Shown here piece after piece: positions 9,223 to 20,885 of a stretch of DNA of 64,000 nucleotides. The notes below the pieces were generated by a model, which saw only the letters and a program-made list of their open reading frames with translations, was not told where the DNA came from and did not search any database. A program made the translations under genes and the position numbers. The DNA comes from Dipteris shenzhenensis (Eukaryota; Polypodiophyta; Polypodiopsida; Gleicheniales), in assembly GCA_047967505.1 (NCBI GenBank), contig CM106541.1; one strand, 5' to 3'. Numbering within the stretch: the first letter of the stretch is position 1; every line of letters starts with the position of its first letter.

Positions 9223-9990
9223 CTACTGGTTCTTCAATCTGCAATCTTCTTCCTTGTGTCCCAACTTCTTGCAATGGTGACACTTTGGTTTGTTCTTCAG
9301 TCTGTAGTCACTTTGATAGTGACCCATCCTTCCACAATGGTAGCACTTCGTTGATGTTTTACTGAATAGTGCTTGTTCTTCATTATAGTTGTTGCATGTA
9401 GATGTTGATGCCTTCAACTCTCTTTCTTTTTCAAGAAGAGAGGATACACATTCCTCAAACTTTGGATCTGGTGAATTCTTCAAAGTGGTTGTTAGTGCAC
9501 TATACTCTACAGGCATGCTTTTAAGGAGAATTGCAAGTGCATCTCTCTCCCCTACTTTTGCATTTATGCCTTCTAGTTGGGTCATAATGCTTTTAATTTT
9601 GTTGACAAATTGTGCCATGGATTCATTGAAGCCCATGTGCAAACCATAGAATTTAATCTTAAGATGGATTTCTTGGCTTTTGGCTTTTGCACCAATCACT
9701 GTGTTCAACTCATCCCATGCATCCTTGGCATGATCCTTGGAGTCTATATGATGAATTATGTTTGGACCCAAGCGCAAACCAATGGGTAATAGTGCTGCTT
9801 CATCTTTTTTCTTCCACGCATCATTTTGTGTTGTGGGTATGTCTTCTTTTATAGTCTTCCAAAGCTTTTGATGCAGTAGGAGATACCTCATTTGTGTAGA
9901 CCACGTGTGAAATCCTTCCCCAATGAACTTCTCAACAGTTGGGGTGCATATTGCCATTGCAAAGGTCTTACCAGTTGAAGATACTTTCAA
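9223..9990 (-). CDS. Copia-type Gag polyprotein of the gag-only element
   Basis: An intact 255-codon frame. Residues about 20-190 form the copia gag domain (UBN2/Retrotran_gag_2 type), with FIGEGFHTWSTQMRYLLLHQ, DAKDAWDELNTVIGAKAKSQ-like spacing and LKSMPVEYSALTTTLKNSPD. It would make the virus-like particle that packages RNA. Two zinc knuckles follow: residues 216-229 (CYHCGRMGHYQSDY, last Cys replaced by Tyr) and 237-250 (CHHCKKLGHKEEDC, intact). The frame ends at TAG right after LKNQ, before any protease motif; about 210 bp separate it from the 3' LTR. The start codon chosen is the first Met of the open frame; a later one (MAICTPTVEKF, residue 12) fits the family start better. An intact gag in an old host repeat suggests recent activity or selection for particle formation. 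Confidence 0.8.
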   Translation of the reverse strand: MKVSSTGKTFAMAICTPTVEKFIGEGFHTWSTQMRYLLLHQKLWKTIKEDIPTTQNDAWKKKDEAALLPIGLRLGPNIIHHIDSKDHAKDAWDELNTVIGAKAKSQEIHLKIKFYGLHMGFNESMAQFVNKIKSIMTQLEGINAKVGERDALAILLKSMPVEYSALTTTLKNSPDPKFEECVSSLLEKERELKASTSTCNNYNEEQALFSKTSTKCYHCGRMGHYQSDYRLKNKPKCHHCKKLGHKEEDCRLKNQ

Positions 9991-11470
9991 ATCTGGCAGT
10001 GTCTAATTGCATACAATGGTTCTGATATGATAGGCGCATAGAGCTCGAAAAGATGATCAATTTTTCTTTTTGGGCATGTCCAAATTCTTTTTGGATTGGA
10101 AGTTATGGCTTCACGAAGTTTAATGAAGAAGAGGTCTTTTGATGATGTGGCACATGCTATTCACATGTTGCATGCAGGACTGTGCTTACAAGGGGAGTGT
10201 TCTTGGGTGGCAATGAGTTGACTAAACCATTGACTTAACCCAGCTTGAAAAACTTGACTGGTGAGTTAACATAACCATACGTACTCAACCAAGGTTATAG
10301 ACACTCAACCATGGTTAGTTTCTATCTTGCCACATGTCAGATTCAAAACCAGACTTAGACAAGGTAGCCTAACTACCACTTGGAGTAAGATCTACAGTGA
10401 TGGCGATGGTGGCATTTCGCTCTAATCCAGAGCAGACAGAGGAATTCATCTCTTGATCTGTGCAATAGGCAAAGGTCTGCATGAAAAGTCGCTCCTAGAT
10501 ACTTGACAATCTCAACTTGCCTGATCTACCAAATGCAAAGGTTTTGCATTCTGAAACAGAGGCCTCAGAACTTTGGCAGAGCTCCATCGTTTGATGTTGG
10601 AGCATTGTGCTGCTGTGTGTTTTATGTATGATGCATCATGTTGGAGTGTTGTGGATACTTGGCGAGGTCTTCTAGAAGAGGTAGAGTTGTCGGGGCTTGC
10701 ATGTAGACAATCAACTGAGGTGCTGAGCAACCTTAGTCAATCAATGACATTAACCCATGGAGGTGACATGGATGATGATCTCCACAGCTGCAGGGTCATG
10801 TGTGAGTCAGACAGGCTTGCAAAGAAGAGGCTAGGTGATGTGAAGCAGCACATGGTCGAAGGCACTTGGAGCTGTGTGCATGAGAGGCGAACGACAGCTC
10901 GTATCTTTGGAGTAGCAGGTCACAGCTTCTTATTAGGAAACATGGCTTTGTGGATAAACGAGGAAGCCATTGCTACTGTGGTTAGTTGGCCATTTGGGAG
11001 CCAAGCATTTGGAGTCGCGTGAGGCAAAAGAAGTCACAAGAGCTTGATGGTTGAGGCTCTGGATGTGGCCGAGGATGGATGCAGCAAGGAGGCATCTAGA
11101 GGTGGCTGGCCTTACATAGAAAGTTTGGACTTGTAGCTTTCTTGCTAAATTCTTTAAAGCTATAGAAGGTCGAGGCATAGTTGCCTGAAGTCATCTTGAA
11201 GAACTTCCCTCATAAACCTCTAATGGAGCAAAATCTCTCTTCCTCTCAGATCTCTCACAACACAGAGACTCTTTCTCTTTCGAACATGCTCTCTCTCTTT
11301 GGAAGAGAAGAAGAACTCACTCTTTTTCACAAAGGAATTACTCATGAACCTCTCAAGAAATACGAATGGACATTTCTAATGCATGCCATAAATTTCTCCA
11401 AATAGAAGAGAACTCTCAATGAAAAATCTACATCTAATCTAGGAGAGCTAGGACCTAAGCTTTGATACCA
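9991..11470 (-). other. Long untranslated leader of the gag-only element, possible captured DNA
   Basis: Nearly 1.5 kb lie between the primer site and gag, unusually long for copia. The part next to the primer site (about 11180-11460) is a CT/GA-rich leader resembling 5690-5950. The part next to gag (about 10140-10340) has GATGATGTGGCACATG, ACCAAGGTTA and TTGCCACATGTC segments that resemble 4680-5020. Between them, 10350-11180 occupies the position held by the 14-3-3/RPT3 fusion in the other element. It contains a 149-codon plus-strand open frame (10573-11022) that I do not recognise. By analogy it may be captured host DNA, but this is inference. Confidence 0.4.
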
Positions 11471-11805
11471 TGTTAAAGCACATGGACCGCCGAGCTCTAC
11501 TATGGACCCTTATCTATTCTAATGACAATACTAATCTAAGGTGGATGAATCCTAAAAGTGATCATGATTCATAACTCAAGTCAATTAGGTTCCAAGATAG
11601 ATTAACTTGGACTCATAAAGAGAATCTTGAGATAGTGCAAAGTGCTTTATTGATATTACTTCAAATGAACCTCCCTTTTATAGTTGAGGGTACTTACATC
11701 CATATGCTTGCTCACATGTGGGATATCTCCTCCATGCCCTGTGGCAGCTTGCCCTTTACTCATACCTTTGCTCTACATGTGCTCATGGCACCACAACTCT
11801 CAACA
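11471..11805 (-). mobile_element. 5' LTR of the gag-only element
   Basis: 335 bp in minus orientation, with a TATA box CTATAAAAG at about 11675-11683 (minus). It is followed by the initiator tRNA-Met-type primer site TGGTATCAAAGC (11459-11470), which has one mismatch to the usual TGGTATCAGAGC. Confidence 0.9.
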
Positions 11806-12530
11806 TCCTATTGAATACTTTTCCATAGTCACACTTGACTATTTTCATAGCAAGAAATATCGAAGATACAATTCTGTAACATCCATCTTGCTTGGATTGC
11901 AAACTGACCTCAGTTGTGTATTTGACTTTTCGAGTCAACGAGTAGAGATGTGAAGAGTACTCTCTTGGATATCCATCAAGTGTCATCATGGTCAAAAAAT
12001 TTCTTCAAGATATCTTAAGCTCTCATTAACCAAGAGATAATGAATCTAGGAAATTCAAAACTTATGAAAGATTATTTTTATTCTTATCCTGTACCAAGAG
12101 AAAGTACTATACCACATCCATTCATTGCTTATGTTATTTTGGTATAGGTCCAAGCATTATATTTGTCATATTCCTCAATATCTATACCATCCCCCTACTG
12201 TCCCATACTAGTATGATATTGAGAAATAATAATAAATACAAAGCGTTATTGTTTTTCCTTATGATGTGAGTAGCAATAAGTGGCATATAGTATTATGTGA
12301 TCAGGAGAAGGGTATATGTACATCATTGTTTGATCACACGTCAAAGTTCTAATTTAACTTGGTAGCTAGTAATGATCCAATATGTATTTTCTTCAGTTGC
12401 TAGAAAATACATAGAAGATATTATTTGACACACCAACTATTTTTCATTATCTATAAAAGCAATTTCGAAAAGAAATTACCACAGTAAAAAGGCTTACTAG
12501 CGAACAATCATGCCTTCCCTCTTGCTTAGC

Positions 12531-14640
12531 AAGAATGTCATATGCCTTTTCTTCTCTTTAATTTTCTCTAATTCAATTCACTTTAGTAGAACACTTTATC
12601 GAAGCATACCATATGTAACACTATAATAATTTTGTTATCTACAATTAAGCTAGGATTGGCATCTACTCAAGCAAGATATGAGGATATAAGCCCTCTAAGT
12701 ACTTGTATTTCTTATTTCAGACATAACCATGATATACGTCTTCTCATCTTATCAATGTACATCATCATGCTTATTTAATCATAAAATACTCTTAGATCAC
12801 CTAGATTATCCTAGATTCTATGTAGGCTATCATATTTTATTCTCCTTTTCATGATATTTTTATAGGATCTATCACTCTTCTTAAGATTCAATAGTTCCCT
12901 TATGTCGCGCCATACCATTCTTTCTTGTCTCTATAGGAGTACTTCTATGAGAGTAAGAAAAATGAAAATATGGGAAAACAGAAAATGGGAATAGATGCAT
13001 ATCTCCTTTGTTCTTTTAAAATCTTTGCTTAGCCCCAATCAACTTTCCTTTACTTTCCATTCAATCATCGATCTAATAACTTGGTGGTTCCAAAGATATT
13101 CCTTGCAAAGCCTCTCTTTCATAGTAACCTCATCATATGCAACTTAAGTAAAAAGAAAAAACAAAGATAAAAGATATTTCTAGAAATGCCTTGGTCATCT
13201 CGTCACTCTATGCTTATATGCTTGATTGTGTCTACTAAGCTGACAATAGAAATTGCCGATTGTTGTTGAAGCAATAACATGCATCTATTTGTCCTTGTTT
13301 CATCTGTAGCTCTCAATTCTTGATTTAGTCCTATTGCTTTCTTCTAAATTAAATAGCCACGGTCTTTCAATTAGGAGAACTACATCCTGTTGCAAATTTT
13401 ATATGACTTCCATTCTTGAAATCACATGATGCTACTATTACTTCAAAGATCATTCATTCTATAAGAATATAGATCTTTTCTATCCTCATGCCCTAAGATT
13501 AAGTCATCTTTGGGTGTTCATCTTCCTATCTAAAGACTGCTTCTAGCAATTCCGTGATAGTAGGTAGTGAAAAGAAACAACCATAATTTTCTTACCTTAA
13601 GTTAAAGTATAGTGATCCAACCACTCAAAAGAACTGGTGCATACCCTTTGAACAAGCCTGGGCCGTTTTTGTCAATTGCAATTGTACCATCTATTTTTCA
13701 AGCATATTTGATAACTTTTGCATACAAACTCAAAACATGGCGATCAAGTAGTCAAAACGATTAAGAAGAACATTTTGAGAACAACCAAGTCATCAGTTTG
13801 GAGTTTCTTGCCTCCTATGGTTAGGCTAGTAGAGCGAAGCCATGCTCTCATACCACTGTTAGCAAAATTACAATTAAACATGATCACAAATTCATGATTT
13901 ACCAAAATTATAGAAACCAAGAACAAGGAAACAAGTGCGGGAGAGAAGAGAAAGAGAGAGCGACATTGCATGGGGTCCAATTTGCCCCTCCTACATGGTG
14001 GCTCTTGCTTCCCATCTAGAGTATTTATAATTGTAATTCCCATAAAGCCACAAGAGCTAATAATAGTACATCTAAAAGCATCTCTTGTCCATAATTAGAG
14101 GGATTGCTCAACATAGCTCCATGAGCTCAAAATATCACAAGGCTTAATGTGCCCTCATCCCCAATTAATAAAATAAATTAGCTTGCGGCTTAACATTCAT
14201 GACTTTACGATATGGCTCATGGCCTTTGGCAACAATTCGATACTTCAATCATTCCAAATAACCTTTATCATCTCATTACCCAACTCATCATCTGTACTCA
14301 AGCTGCCAATTGTGTTAAATGTTACAACTAATTGATGAATTATCACACGAACTAATCCCAACACAATGGTACGCTTGATATATAGACATCAAAATACACA
14401 CCTTACGACCAACTGCAATAACACCAGTAACACAAGAGACATTAGCATTAACATAGAATCACCCAAAATACTAACCATTTAGCTTGGCAAAACATAGGCA
14501 ATTAGGCGTCCCCAACTAAACTCCACAAAGCATCCACTAGGACCCCCGCCGCATCCGGTGCACTCCTATGGAATACTTTGCCATAGTCACACTTGACTAT
14601 TTTCATAGCAAAAAATATCAAAAATATAATTCCATAACAA
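12531..14640 (-). repeat. Old repeat, copy B (uninterrupted)
   Basis: Second, direct copy of the sequence at 6251-11880, without the two insertions and with about 640 bp extra (13160-13800) that copy A has lost. About 650 bp of unrelated sequence (11881-12530) separates the copies. No open frame of note; the sequence is AT-rich and heavily mutated. Its value is as an empty-site reference for both insertions in copy A. Confidence 0.75.
13857..14113 (-). mobile_element. LTR-like segment (257 bp) inside copy B
   Basis: On minus the segment runs TGTTGAGCAATCCC...TTTTGCTAACA and is followed, one base later, by TGGTATGAGAGC (13844-13855), a one-mismatch copia primer site. Copy A has the corresponding LTR, split by the MULE-like insertion. 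Homology between A and B continues beyond the LTR start, so the two copies arose by duplication of a segment that already contained the element, or the true LTR is longer than I define it. Confidence 0.5.
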
Positions 14641-16650
14641 TTCAACACTATATCTTCAAAATGTTTTGGGAAATAGTTACTCATTTGCTATATTTATCTT
14701 TTTTCCAACTAGATATTATCTTGATGTACACCTAAAAATCTTTATACAACCACTTTGGGTTGACTTTCCCTCATTATTTAGGTAACATGGATAGGCTAGA
14801 GCTCCAACACTTAAAAGTAGCTCAGGTTATTGTATAAATAGGGCCACTCCACCACCTATAGACTCTTGAATGAGGAGAGATCAGGAGTAGGAGTATGGGT
14901 ATGAACTACACTATCAAGTTATGATTGACAATAAGCTCAAAGAGTGGGATGGTTATGGATTGCTCCACAAACCATAACACTTTACGAGACACATGAGGAA
15001 AAGGGGACTCAAAAGCCCTTGGACCTTTTGGTATTACTACTAAAGGTTTCCCTTTATCTCAGCTCATCACTCAAGTGAATAGGTTCTTGTGATGCATTCT
15101 TTTGCAAAAACTGATTGACCTTAGATAGAATATTTAAACTTACATCAGAGCTACTAATTCCAATGGTCACAGTAAGCCCTTGTAATTTAACATTTAGAAA
15201 CCATAAATTTTAGTAAGTTTTCCTTTTTTGGGTCACCGTCCATTGGGGTAGGTAGCATATTCATTAACTTGGGGTAGCCTTGCTTGCTTTTCAAAGATGC
15301 CATATAAACCTAAAGTTATCATACAAAGTCAAAATTAACAAAGCCAAAATTAAAATTACAAATTACAAAATATAAAATAAAAAATAGGTTCTAAAAATTA
15401 TTAGCGGCCTCTCATTTGTAACAATCGCTCATATTTGATAAATGAAGTTTCCACGGAAAAGCAAATGGATGCCAACTCGAACCACAAGTATGAAATCTAC
15501 TTATTATTATGAGACTTAAGGCGATAACCATTGTTATTAGTCAAGTCTACTTATGAAAAATAGAGCATTTCTAGAATGAATCTTGTAGATGCATTGCCTC
15601 CCATAGGCAGTTTCAATGCATTAGTGGGATGCTATGAGCAGTTAGCAACTAAATTACAAATGATGGAACTAAACCCCTTTCTTGTTACAACAAGAGTGTG
15701 TAAGTGCATGTGGGCACTACCTCTTAATATAATGGTAAAGCAAGTGGTTTTAGATGCAAAAGAGAAAGCAAATGATTTTTTAGAGGTCATGGGGTTATTA
15801 AAGGACATATTTTATAGAATGATCTACATAAATTGCAATTTGAAACACATAGATGATTTATTTTTTTAAAACTACATGTGTAAATTCACAAAAGAGTTTC
15901 AATCATCCACTATAGCACTACCACTAAGGGCCGTGCTAATAAAGGACCATATGAATTTCCTTAACTGCGCTACCATTTGCATTCTTGTTACATGACCAAC
16001 CAAGACCTAGACCAAGTTTAAGAATTCTTGAAGAAGAATAAGCCACATGTCAAATTGTAGACCTTGAATGAAATTTGAAAAGCTAATCTAAAACTAGTTG
16101 AGCAAATTTAAGCATACTTGTAAAATAGGGGCACAATTAGGATCTGTAATGCATGACAAGTGTTGTGTCCTACATCAAGCCTGTGATGGAGCTATCTAAT
16201 GTCTCCCTCACACTAATCACATTGTGAGCCATCTCATCACCTACTCATCCAAATAGTTTTGCACAGAGCAATAGAATTTTCATGATGGAAGGTTGAAGGA
16301 GCTTCTAGAGGCCCCAAAAGAATTGAGTGAGCATATGGACAAGGCTGATATATTGAAGGAGATTTGAGGGAGTAAGATCCCACACAAAAAGTGTTCATTC
16401 AGGAAAGGGCATTGGCATATGTGTGCTCCTGATTAAATCCTAGTGCTTCACACAAGTTCAACTTTCAAGCCCTGTGCATTTTGGGTTACCCTTTCATTGA
16501 ACGGCCAAATCGGCTCTCGAAATGGTAATGGGTTAAAGCAAGATTAGGTGACCAAAAAGGTAGTATCTAGGACATTACTACTTTTAACTAGTATAGCACA
16601 CTTATTTCAAAACCTAAATTTCAATTCCAATGTTCAAATGTGCTTTTCAA
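14641..16650. other. No recognisable gene (14641-16650)
   Basis: AT-rich sequence without a supported gene. A 97-codon plus frame at 15576-15869 has no domain I recognise. Its start (GATGCATTGCCTCCCATAGG onward) resembles sequence at 21815-21890, so it belongs to a dispersed repeat. A (CTT/TTT)-rich, A-rich stretch at 15310-15400 is low complexity. Confidence 0.6.
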
Positions 16651-16654
16651 CGAT

Positions 16655-17497
16655 CAAGGAAACTCTTCGCACTGGGGGCTAAGCTTTAACACTCACAATA
16701 GTCACTCAAAATTTCTAAGAAGCCTCAAAAGTTTCAAAAATTCCTTGCTTATGAATACTAACATTCGACTACATAATATGGTTCTAAACAAGCTTATGCA
16801 ATGAGTGAAAGGTGCAAGGGAAGCGTGGTGAACCTGACCTAAAGATATGAGGGGGCCCTTTTGTGGATTTTTAACTGCACATTTCAACATTGGATTTGCC
16901 TTTCAAGTGTGAAATAAGTGCTATATGAGTTAATAGTAGTAGAAATTCCTAGATACTTCTTTTTTGGTCATCTAATCTTTGAAATCGATGTGTTTTCGTA
17001 AAGTTACCACAAGGTATCCTGACAAATGCACATATAACCAACATTGCACCTTACTACAAAGTCGTGCTCATCAAGTTGGATCTATAAAGTCCAAGAGCAT
17101 AATAGTGCTTGAGTGCTCTCTCTGTTTCTCTATGATTTCTTGCCTTCTCTAGCTCTTACTAATTTCACTACAACTGGCACTAGTAGCTTTTTAAGGTTCA
17201 AAAGCTTGGCGTGATGATGGGCCGTCCTCCATCCTTTGCAACCCTACTATTGGATTGTTGAGGTTAGTAGGAGTTTGAAATCCACAATGACGGTTTTGAC
17301 AAATGGGTCCTGATATCTCCATGTCGGGTTCACCCCACTTCCCTTGCACCTTTTCAGTCATTGCCTAAGCTTGTTTAGAACCATCTTATGTAGGCGAATG
17401 TTAGTATTCATAAGCAAGTAATTTTTAAAACTTTTAAGACTTCTTATAAAATTTTTGAGTGTTAAAGCGCCCCATGCGGAGAGTTTCATTGATCTTG
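16655..17497. repeat. Inverted repeat with ~210-bp arms
   Basis: Arm 1 (16655-16875) and arm 2 (about 17290-17497) are imperfect reverse complements. CCTTGCTTATGAATACTAAC at 16741 pairs with GTTAGTATTCATAAGCAAG at 17399, and the arms also share the GGTTCTAAACAAGCTTA and CTTTAACACTCA segments. The spacer is about 410 bp. It contains a segment (about 17005-17120; CACAAGGTATCCTGACAAAT, CACATATAACCAACA) that is repeated directly just beyond arm 2 (17498-17610). A fold-back transposon or two neighbouring copies of one repeat in opposite orientation would both explain it. Confidence 0.7.
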
Positions 17498-17610
17498 TAT
17501 CACAAGGTGTCTTGAGAAATGCACATATAACCAACACTACATCTCACTACAAAGTCTTTATCATCAAGCTAGATCTATAATGTCCAAGAGCATAACAACT
17601 CTTGCGTGAG

Positions 17611-18600
17611 ACATGTGATCTAGTATTCAGTACAGCCTAAGGTTGAGTACACATGGGCAAGCTTGTGCACAGATTAGTTGTGCACTGGATAGGATGTCAT
17701 TAATGGCAAGTTCTATTCATGCCAATTTGAATGAGGAGCCCTCATGATGAAGCTACTACCTACTTAGAGTGTGCAGACCCTCTTTGCCCCCCCCTCTGCA
17801 AGCCACCTACATAGGTCATTTGTGAATGCACACTGACTACTCCTGGTGGAATGGAAATGGTGCATCGGTGCGAGTATTGGCACCTTCATTTTTGAAGGTG
17901 CGTATGTGAGCACTTATGCGCATTTGGTGTTGCAAATCTAATTTTGCATGTGGCCTAAATGATGGTGAATTTTAAGCTACGTGTGCACTGGCCCTTATAG
18001 AAGACATACACCAAACCTCCTATGATCATCACTCAAACAAGTTCTTGGGCACACAAGCACTGTTCCTATAGACATGTTGGTTTGCATTTTTTGTTTCTCA
18101 TCTACAGATTCTCTAATACTGGCAAACTTAGAAGATATCCCATCATGGTGAAAACACATTATATAATGCTCCTAGAGAAGGGCGACTAGCAATAAACACA
18201 AAAAATTGTTGATATATTAAGAGCTATGATATTATCTCTAGTAGATAAAGTCAAACTGCACCAACTCCTAAGACAAGATGATTGACAATGGTGGCCAATC
18301 AAAAGGAGTTGTGAGACAATCAAAAGAATTTGAGCATGGACACTAGAGAGATATTGGATGAGTGCAAGACGTTCAATTTGGCAGGACATGAGATAACATC
18401 GACACTCTTAGCATGGTCGTTAGATCAGATACCGCTTTGAAAATTGTAAGTATGATGTGAAGGTATCAAGCCTTATTTTGCTCTTCATAAGCTTTAGTTA
18501 GAAAGCTTAACTATAATACGCTCTAGAGATGTAGTCTAAAAGCTCTACCCTAGACATGCCGATGACCCCAATAGTTTGTTGTGCAAGATACATAGATTCG
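17611..18600. other. No recognisable gene (17611-18600)
   Basis: Unique-looking, moderately AT-rich sequence. Short open frames only (for example 18186-18389 on minus), none with a recognisable domain. Confidence 0.6.
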
Positions 18601-18880
18601 TGACTTCTCTACATTTGTTGCTATTGCAAACATTGATTATGAGTACTCAATACTGCATTCTTTAGCTCATGTAGTCTCTAAAGCTAATGCATGACTTCTT
18701 TATGCTTGTGACAATTGCAAGATTAATTGTGAGTACTCGATAATGCATTCTTGAGCTCATATGGTATGAAAGATGATTGTGCAAGATGCAATATAGACTT
18801 TTATATTTTTATTATTAAAAGATTGGTCGTGCATTCTCGATATTGTGTTCTTGAGCTCATGTACCATCGAAAAGCTGATG
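18600..18880. repeat. Three degenerate copies of an ~80-100-bp repeat
   Basis: GATTATGAGTACTCAATACT...CTTTAGCTCATGTA at about 18645 recurs at about 18724 and 18822 with changes (GTGAGTACTCGATAATGCAT; GTGCATTCTCGATATTGTGT), each followed by 'GAGCTCAT'. The unit length is uneven. Confidence 0.6.
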
Positions 18881-20885
18881 ATCAGAATGGAGTTTGTTAC
18901 TAGTCAAGGGACTTATGTTTGCTCTATTCGGATCGAATTTTTGGGCACTTCACTCTTTGCAAAATAAACCTTGTCGTAAAACTATGCATATTTTGTTGAT
19001 GTTTTTCTGTGCCTACATTCTAATATCTTCCATTATTAAGCTATAATAAGGGCATTGTCTTGCTCATGCTTGATGTTCCCTAGGATGCTTTGGAAGTGAC
19101 TTTTAAATGCACAACACTGAAATAAGTATGACTTAGTGTCAATAATACTGAATTAGTTTTTAGCATCTTACCAGTGAAACCTTTCATATGTGATAAATAT
19201 GATGTAGATTCGACTGCTTCTATACTATTTCATTCACTGCAAGGAAAAAGTAATATATGTGGATGATAATTGCAAAACGATATTTTATGAGATCTTAAAA
19301 GGTGAATTATTGGTAGTACCAATGAACCATCTTTGAGGAATGTCATGTAAAGAAACTTCTTGTTGCTTTTCAAAATTTGTAGTTCAATCAATCTCAATCC
19401 ATCCTTAAAACAATCGCTTTGAGGCCTTTATAAATAGTCATAGTGCCCTCAAGAGAAACGCTTGATTCATCTTTTTCTTGGAGTCGATGGCCAGATCCAT
19501 TTGTTTTCCTTAGCTCCTCTATCTTGCACATAGGTCTAGACTATATGAACCAAATTTGATTACGGTAGGCCAAAGAAGAATTAGAATGTTTGGTTGCATC
19601 CAAAATGATATTTCACTCCTATATTACATTTCATTAATTGAACTATGAGTTATGATGGAGATTGTTGTTATTTGTTGTGATGGAGACTGTGTATGCAATA
19701 CTTATCTAATGTGATTGGTAAATGTTCATATATCTTAAATTTACTTCATATGTTGTTAGCACCATGCAGGTGTCTAGTCTAATAAATCATTATCTAGAAT
19801 AGGAGCACACAAGAAACTCATCAAAGGTAAACTTTATGCATCTGAATTCAGTACATAGGTAAAATTGAAAGTTGAGCTAAAAGCACAACTAAAAATAGAG
19901 TTAAAAGTAGAACAAAAAATAAAAGCCGATGAGAGAGGGGCACACTATCTCATATTATAATCAATCAAAGAGGAAGTGTGCCACCTCTTCCCATATGTCA
20001 CGTATGGATTTTTTGTTTTTCGTTTTTCAACTTTCTTACATTTCTCACTTTCTTAATTTTTAGACTTTAATTCTTTTGGGTTTTTTTGAAGGTGTCTATT
20101 TTGAATTAAAAATATACACTTTTATTTTTACAACACGTTCCTATAAACTCTTGATTTTGCCTAACTAGTCCTCTATTTTTTAATGCAGGCTCTTGACGGT
20201 GAGCGGGCATTAGGGAATCTAAAGAAATAATCATCATGAATACAAAATAAAAGGCAACATCCATGTGATTGTAGTCCATCTCATTCTATCTTAAAGATTG
20301 TAATGATGATGACTTTCATATTATTGCAAGGAGAACTCACAAGCCCATTATTCATGTATTCATTAGACTTCAGATTTAATAAAAGTATTACCCCTGATAT
20401 TTTTACAGGGAGGATGGACATGATGTTGTGTCTTGTCTCCAAAAAATTTCTACTTCTTTGTCTTAAAAAATAATAAAATTAGATTATGTTTTCAATTATT
20501 CATTATGCGCGAAATCAATATAAAAGATTAGATTTAGAATAACAATATTGAATATAATTGAGGGAAAAAGATTGACTCTTGGGGGATTTAAAAAAGCAGG
20601 AACTAACTCGTCAAGAATGATAAGTTGGTCATATTGACCATGACCACCAATGTAGCAACAACAGACATAGTACACGTAGGTCTGGTGATGCACTACTAAT
20701 TGCATCTATAATTATCTAGAGAAAACAAACATGGATGAGCTGAAACATTTTCTACCTCAAGGAAGGCATTCCTTGTACATGGGCCAAAGCTACCCTAATT
20801 CTATTACAAACAATAATTGCCTCCCTCTTTGTACACGTGTAATAGGATCATAGATTTCTAGAAATTGTCTTAAGGTGGTAATGAT
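18881..20885. other. No recognisable gene (18881-20885)
   Basis: AT-rich sequence with many stops in all frames. A small region at 19868-19925 is A-rich (AAAAGTAGAACAAAAAATAA). I see no tRNA, LTR end or protein match. Confidence 0.6.

Larger units (their letters stand above)
8677..11805 (-). mobile_element. Complete gag-only copia-type LTR retrotransposon (3,129 bp)
   Basis: Two direct LTRs (8677-9008, 332 bp; 11471-11805, 335 bp) enclose 2,462 bp. On minus each LTR starts TGTTGAGAGTT and ends GCTTTAACA. The 5' LTR (right) is followed by the primer site TGGTATCAAAGCTTAGG, and the 3' LTR (left) is preceded by a purine tract ATAGGGAGA. Both sides carry the target duplication TCCTA (8672-8676 and 11806-11810), and copy B shows the site without insertion (about 14566). 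The LTRs differ at about 15 positions and one 3-bp gap by eye. The only element gene is gag; protease, integrase and reverse transcriptase are absent. This is the layout of TR-GAG elements, which depend on another copia element for movement. Confidence 0.9.
6251..11880 (-). repeat. Old repeat, copy A (interrupted by two insertions)
   Basis: The stretch matches copy B (12531-14640) in the same orientation from TGCTTAGCAARAATGTCATA to the region around ATAATTCYRTAAC. Copy A lacks about 640 bp present in B (B 13160-13800). It contains two later insertions, the MULE-like element at 7040-8058 and the gag-only element at 8677-11805; removing them and one copy of each target duplication restores colinearity with B. 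No protein is recognisable. The sequence contains an LTR-like segment (see 13857-14113), so it may be the remains of a copia-related element plus flanking sequence. Strand is given by that LTR-like segment. Confidence 0.75.

Noticed and set aside
10573-11022. 149-codon plus-strand frame inside the gag-only element as a gene
   Set aside because: No domain recognised, antisense to the element, no promoter or Kozak-like context seen. It is mentioned only as part of possible captured DNA.
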